A DNA stretch of 64,000 nt from an uncultured Aquimarina sp. (lineage in GTDB: Bacteria > Bacteroidota > Bacteroidia > Flavobacteriales > Flavobacteriaceae). Shown one piece after another: positions 61,830 to 64,000 of the stretch; the stretch's first letter is position 1; every line of letters starts with the position of its first letter. The notes below the pieces were generated by a model, which was given only the letters and a program-made list of their open reading frames with translations, was not told the DNA's origin and made no database searches. The stretch lies in the NCBI GenBank assembly GCA_947498935.1, contig CANMMM010000001.1:62001-126000 (forward strand), in the 5' to 3' direction. Both the position numbers and the translations under genes were made by a program.

Positions 61830-64000
61830 ATGGACTCATTTTGTATCTGTTATAATCTAGCACAACAAACATACCCTGGTATTTCTGTGCTGCCAGAAGC
61901 ATATATTGTACCTATTATCAATAATGAATTAGGCTATGTAGAGAAACAAGCTACTACTACTACCTTACAGAGCATACAAATACCGTATTTAGATACTCCT
62001 CATGAAACGCTATTAAAGATATGCGCTGACATAAAGCCCTCTGTACTTGAGCAGCGTTTTAAACCTGCTAAACAACGAAAAAACAAAGGACTCAAAGAAC
62101 TATTAGAAGCTCCCGATAGCAAAGAAATTATTACGAAATACATACAAACAAAACTTGCTACATTCTATCAGCTCATCATTGCGAATGGCTATGCTATTAC
62201 ATTCCATGCGCAGCGCAAAGATCCTTTCGAGTTACACCGATTAGCATTGTCTAAAGAGAAGCTACTTCCTATTTTAGAATTTACCAAGACATCCGAGGGA
62301 ATTGAATATGCTTTTACCCTACAAGATGGAGAGACTACCATTCTGCCACAGAAGGCAAACATTCGTATTCTTCTGAATGATCCTTCTTATATTATACTAG
62401 CAGGAGTGATACGACAGATTCAGCACCTGAATGCCAATAAGCTAAAACCCTTCTTCCAAAAAGAAAAAATTACCATTGCTCCCAAGCACATTAAAACCTA
62501 TCTAGACAAGGTCATTATCCCTGTAATCAAAAATATTGATGTCACTACCCATGGATTTCAGATTGAAACACTGGAAGAAATACAAACTTTTGGGATCGAG
62601 ATTATAGAAGATTTTATGAAAGGTAGCTTTATTGCCAAAGCTTTTTTCTACTACCAGAATGCACACTTCGAATACCATAGTACTCAGAAAACGAGTACTT
62701 CCGTAACTTATGAAGAGAATCAAGAAATTCGCATACAGCAAATTAAAAGAAATAGTGCTGCCGAAACCACAATCATAACACAATTATGCGAACTGGGATT
62801 ACAACTCACAGATAGCCTATTTTTAACCTATAAAAGCGATGATCCATTAGGGATTTTTGAGTGGCTACAGCAGCATCAATCTGCATTAGCATCTAAGAGG
62901 TTTGAAATACGACTGCCTCAATTCGATAAAAAAACAATCAATCTGTCTCCCCATGAGCTCACATTCACTCATCAAAAAACAAATGATTGGTTTGATATCA
63001 AAGGGGTGGTAACCATTGGAGAGAAAACCATTCCTTTTGTAGAATTTATGCCGTATATCAAACAACGACGGCGCTTTTTTCCTATTGACGACACTGAGGT
63101 ATTTATCATCCCCATCGAATGGATGTCTCGTTTTAAACCCCTCACTACGCATGCCCATACTACCAAAGATGGCATACAAGTAGCTAAAAGCAAATATACC
63201 ATCCTACAAAACATCGTATCTCGTGAAGCACTCGCTATTGAGCAGCCCGCCAAAACGGAATACACAGCTTCTACCACACTAAAAGCGACACTACGCCCCT
63301 ACCAACAAGAAGGCGTTTCTTGGTTACTACAGCATTATCATAATCAACTCGGCGCTTGCCTAGCAGATGATATGGGACTGGGTAAAACATTGCAAACGAT
63401 TGCCATACTAGACCATGCTAAACAGCTACTTACCCCAGACCCTTCAGCCACTAAAACAGTACGTCTCGATTTGTTTAGTGATCCTTTAGAAATCCGAACC
63501 TACCTCAAAGCACTTGTGATCTTACCTTCTTCACTGATTTTTAACTGGGCACAAGAGCTTATTAAATTTGCACCGCATCTGAATATTGTAAAGTACACAG
63601 GAGCCGACCGAAAAAAAACGGCACCATATCTAGAAACCTATGATGTAATCCTAACGACCTATTCTACTGTATCTAGAGATGTAAACATATTAGAGAAAAC
63701 GACGTTTCATTACCTCATCCTAGACGAAAGTCAACAGATCAAAAACAAGGAATCCAAAGTTTTTAAAGCCATTAACAGCTTACATGCACATCATAAAATA
63801 TCACTGAGTGGTACTCCTATAGAAAATTCATTAGCAGACCTATGGGCACAGATGGAATTTATAAACCCTGGGATGCTAGGTAGTTTCCATTTTTTTAACG
63901 AGTACTTTAAACTCCCTATCGAAAAACATCAAAATCCTGAACGCATCGAAGAACTGAAAACACTCATCGACCCATTCATCCTACGTAGAACTAAAGAACA
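61830..64000 (+). CDS. SNF2-family DEAD/DEAH-like helicase, 5' part cut by window edge
   Basis: I read this frame directly; it is open from the ATG at 61830 to the right edge (723 codons). An N-terminal region of about 480 residues without a recognised motif is followed by the SNF2 ATPase: LRPYQQEGVSWL, Walker A DDMGLGKT near residue 513, LVILPSSLIFNW, LILDESQ near residue 632 (DEAH-like box II), SGTPIENSLADLWAQ near residue 660, and FILRRTKEQ at the edge. The second RecA-like domain lies beyond the window. Such bacterial SNF2 proteins act on DNA or RNA polymerase (RapA-like); the target here is unknown. Confidence 0.92.
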   Translation, partial: MDSFCICYNLAQQTYPGISVLPEAYIVPIINNELGYVEKQATTTTLQSIQIPYLDTPHETLLKICADIKPSVLEQRFKPAKQRKNKGLKELLEAPDSKEIITKYIQTKLATFYQLIIANGYAITFHAQRKDPFELHRLALSKEKLLPILEFTKTSEGIEYAFTLQDGETTILPQKANIRILLNDPSYIILAGVIRQIQHLNANKLKPFFQKEKITIAPKHIKTYLDKVIIPVIKNIDVTTHGFQIETLEEIQTFGIEIIEDFMKGSFIAKAFFYYQNAHFEYHSTQKTSTSVTYEENQEIRIQQIKRNSAAETTIITQLCELGLQLTDSLFLTYKSDDPLGIFEWLQQHQSALASKRFEIRLPQFDKKTINLSPHELTFTHQKTNDWFDIKGVVTIGEKTIPFVEFMPYIKQRRRFFPIDDTEVFIIPIEWMSRFKPLTTHAHTTKDGIQVAKSKYTILQNIVSREALAIEQPAKTEYTASTTLKATLRPYQQEGVSWLLQHYHNQLGACLADDMGLGKTLQTIAILDHAKQLLTPDPSATKTVRLDLFSDPLEIRTYLKALVILPSSLIFNWAQELIKFAPHLNIVKYTGADRKKTAPYLETYDVILTTYSTVSRDVNILEKTTFHYLILDESQQIKNKESKVFKAINSLHAHHKISLSGTPIENSLADLWAQMEFINPGMLGSFHFFNEYFKLPIEKHQNPERIEELKTLIDPFILRRTKE

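Noticed and set aside
1..64000. CRISPR arrays, tRNA, rRNA, prophage or intact insertion sequence
   Set aside because: No regular short direct repeats with unique spacers, no tRNA-like cloverleaf noticed, and no transposase, integrase or phage structural gene. A tool search could still find a tRNA that I missed by eye.

Overview
The window looks like a chromosome segment of a member of the Flavobacteriaceae (Bacteroidota). The base composition is AT-rich, and promoters fit the Bacteroidota pattern TAnnTTTG rather than the E. coli -10 box. It carries gldA (gliding motility), a giant protease with a type IX secretion sorting tail, a split metH, SDR-type threonine dehydrogenase and DAHP synthase fused to chorismate mutase. 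The genus cannot be named from sequence alone. No rRNA, tRNA, phage, CRISPR array or intact insertion sequence was seen.

Layout. 1-8.7 kb (minus): the end of an operon with aroA (cut by the left edge), a small membrane protein, a MazG-like pyrophosphohydrolase, two DUF3857/transglutaminase-like secreted proteins, dtd and rsgA, plus an unrecognised exported protein. 8.8-12.8 kb (minus): aromatic amino acid operon pheA - aminotransferase - tyrA - DAHPS/CM. 13.4-16.3 kb: kbl-tdh threonine catabolism with a divergent Lrp/AsnC regulator. 16.5-22.4 kb: GH1 glycosidase, gldA, a GIN-domain lipoprotein, a PagL-like lipid A deacylase and a beta-barrel protein. 22.6-36.6 kb (minus): methionine and sulfate assimilation genes metF, DinB-like, metH (two genes), ferredoxin, ferredoxin reductase, siroheme genes, HEPN-fused sulfite reductase, cysN, cysD, cysH, DUF2061. 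36.9-43.7 kb: one 2269-residue secreted metalloprotease. 44.2-51.4 kb: metZ, osmC, thrA, metX (minus) and metK (plus). 51.6-55.2 kb: unrecognised exported proteins, including a tandem paralogue pair, and a DUF302 lipoprotein. 55.3-58.7 kb: exported protein, deoxynucleoside kinase, DUF2461, Kdo transferase. 58.9-60 kb: two paralogous six-cysteine secreted proteins. 60.6-64 kb: DegT aminotransferase and the start of a SNF2 helicase.

The unifying theme is sulfur. Sulfate activation, sulfite reduction with its siroheme and ferredoxin support, direct sulfhydrylation by MetZ, B12-dependent methylation and SAM synthesis lie in one 29-kb stretch, interrupted only by the protease. Three SAM-sensing RNAs can be read: SAM-I (S-box) aptamers before the metH and metX operons, and a SAM-II-type aptamer before metK. 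The last two sit back to back in one intergenic region.

The intergenic DNA is rich in dispersed structure. (1) Six copies of an 88-100 nt element with strictly conserved ends and a length-covarying hairpin, usually downstream of genes. (2) Three copies of a 163-169 bp foldback element with inverted termini starting TGAAGTG; two copies have exact 4-bp target duplications. (3) Three promoter-like sites with GGGTAACATTT, a fixed 15-nt spacer and GACACTTA, suggesting an alternative (ECF-type) sigma regulon. These, with the two unrecognised paralogue families of secreted proteins, are the best candidates for undescribed biology here.
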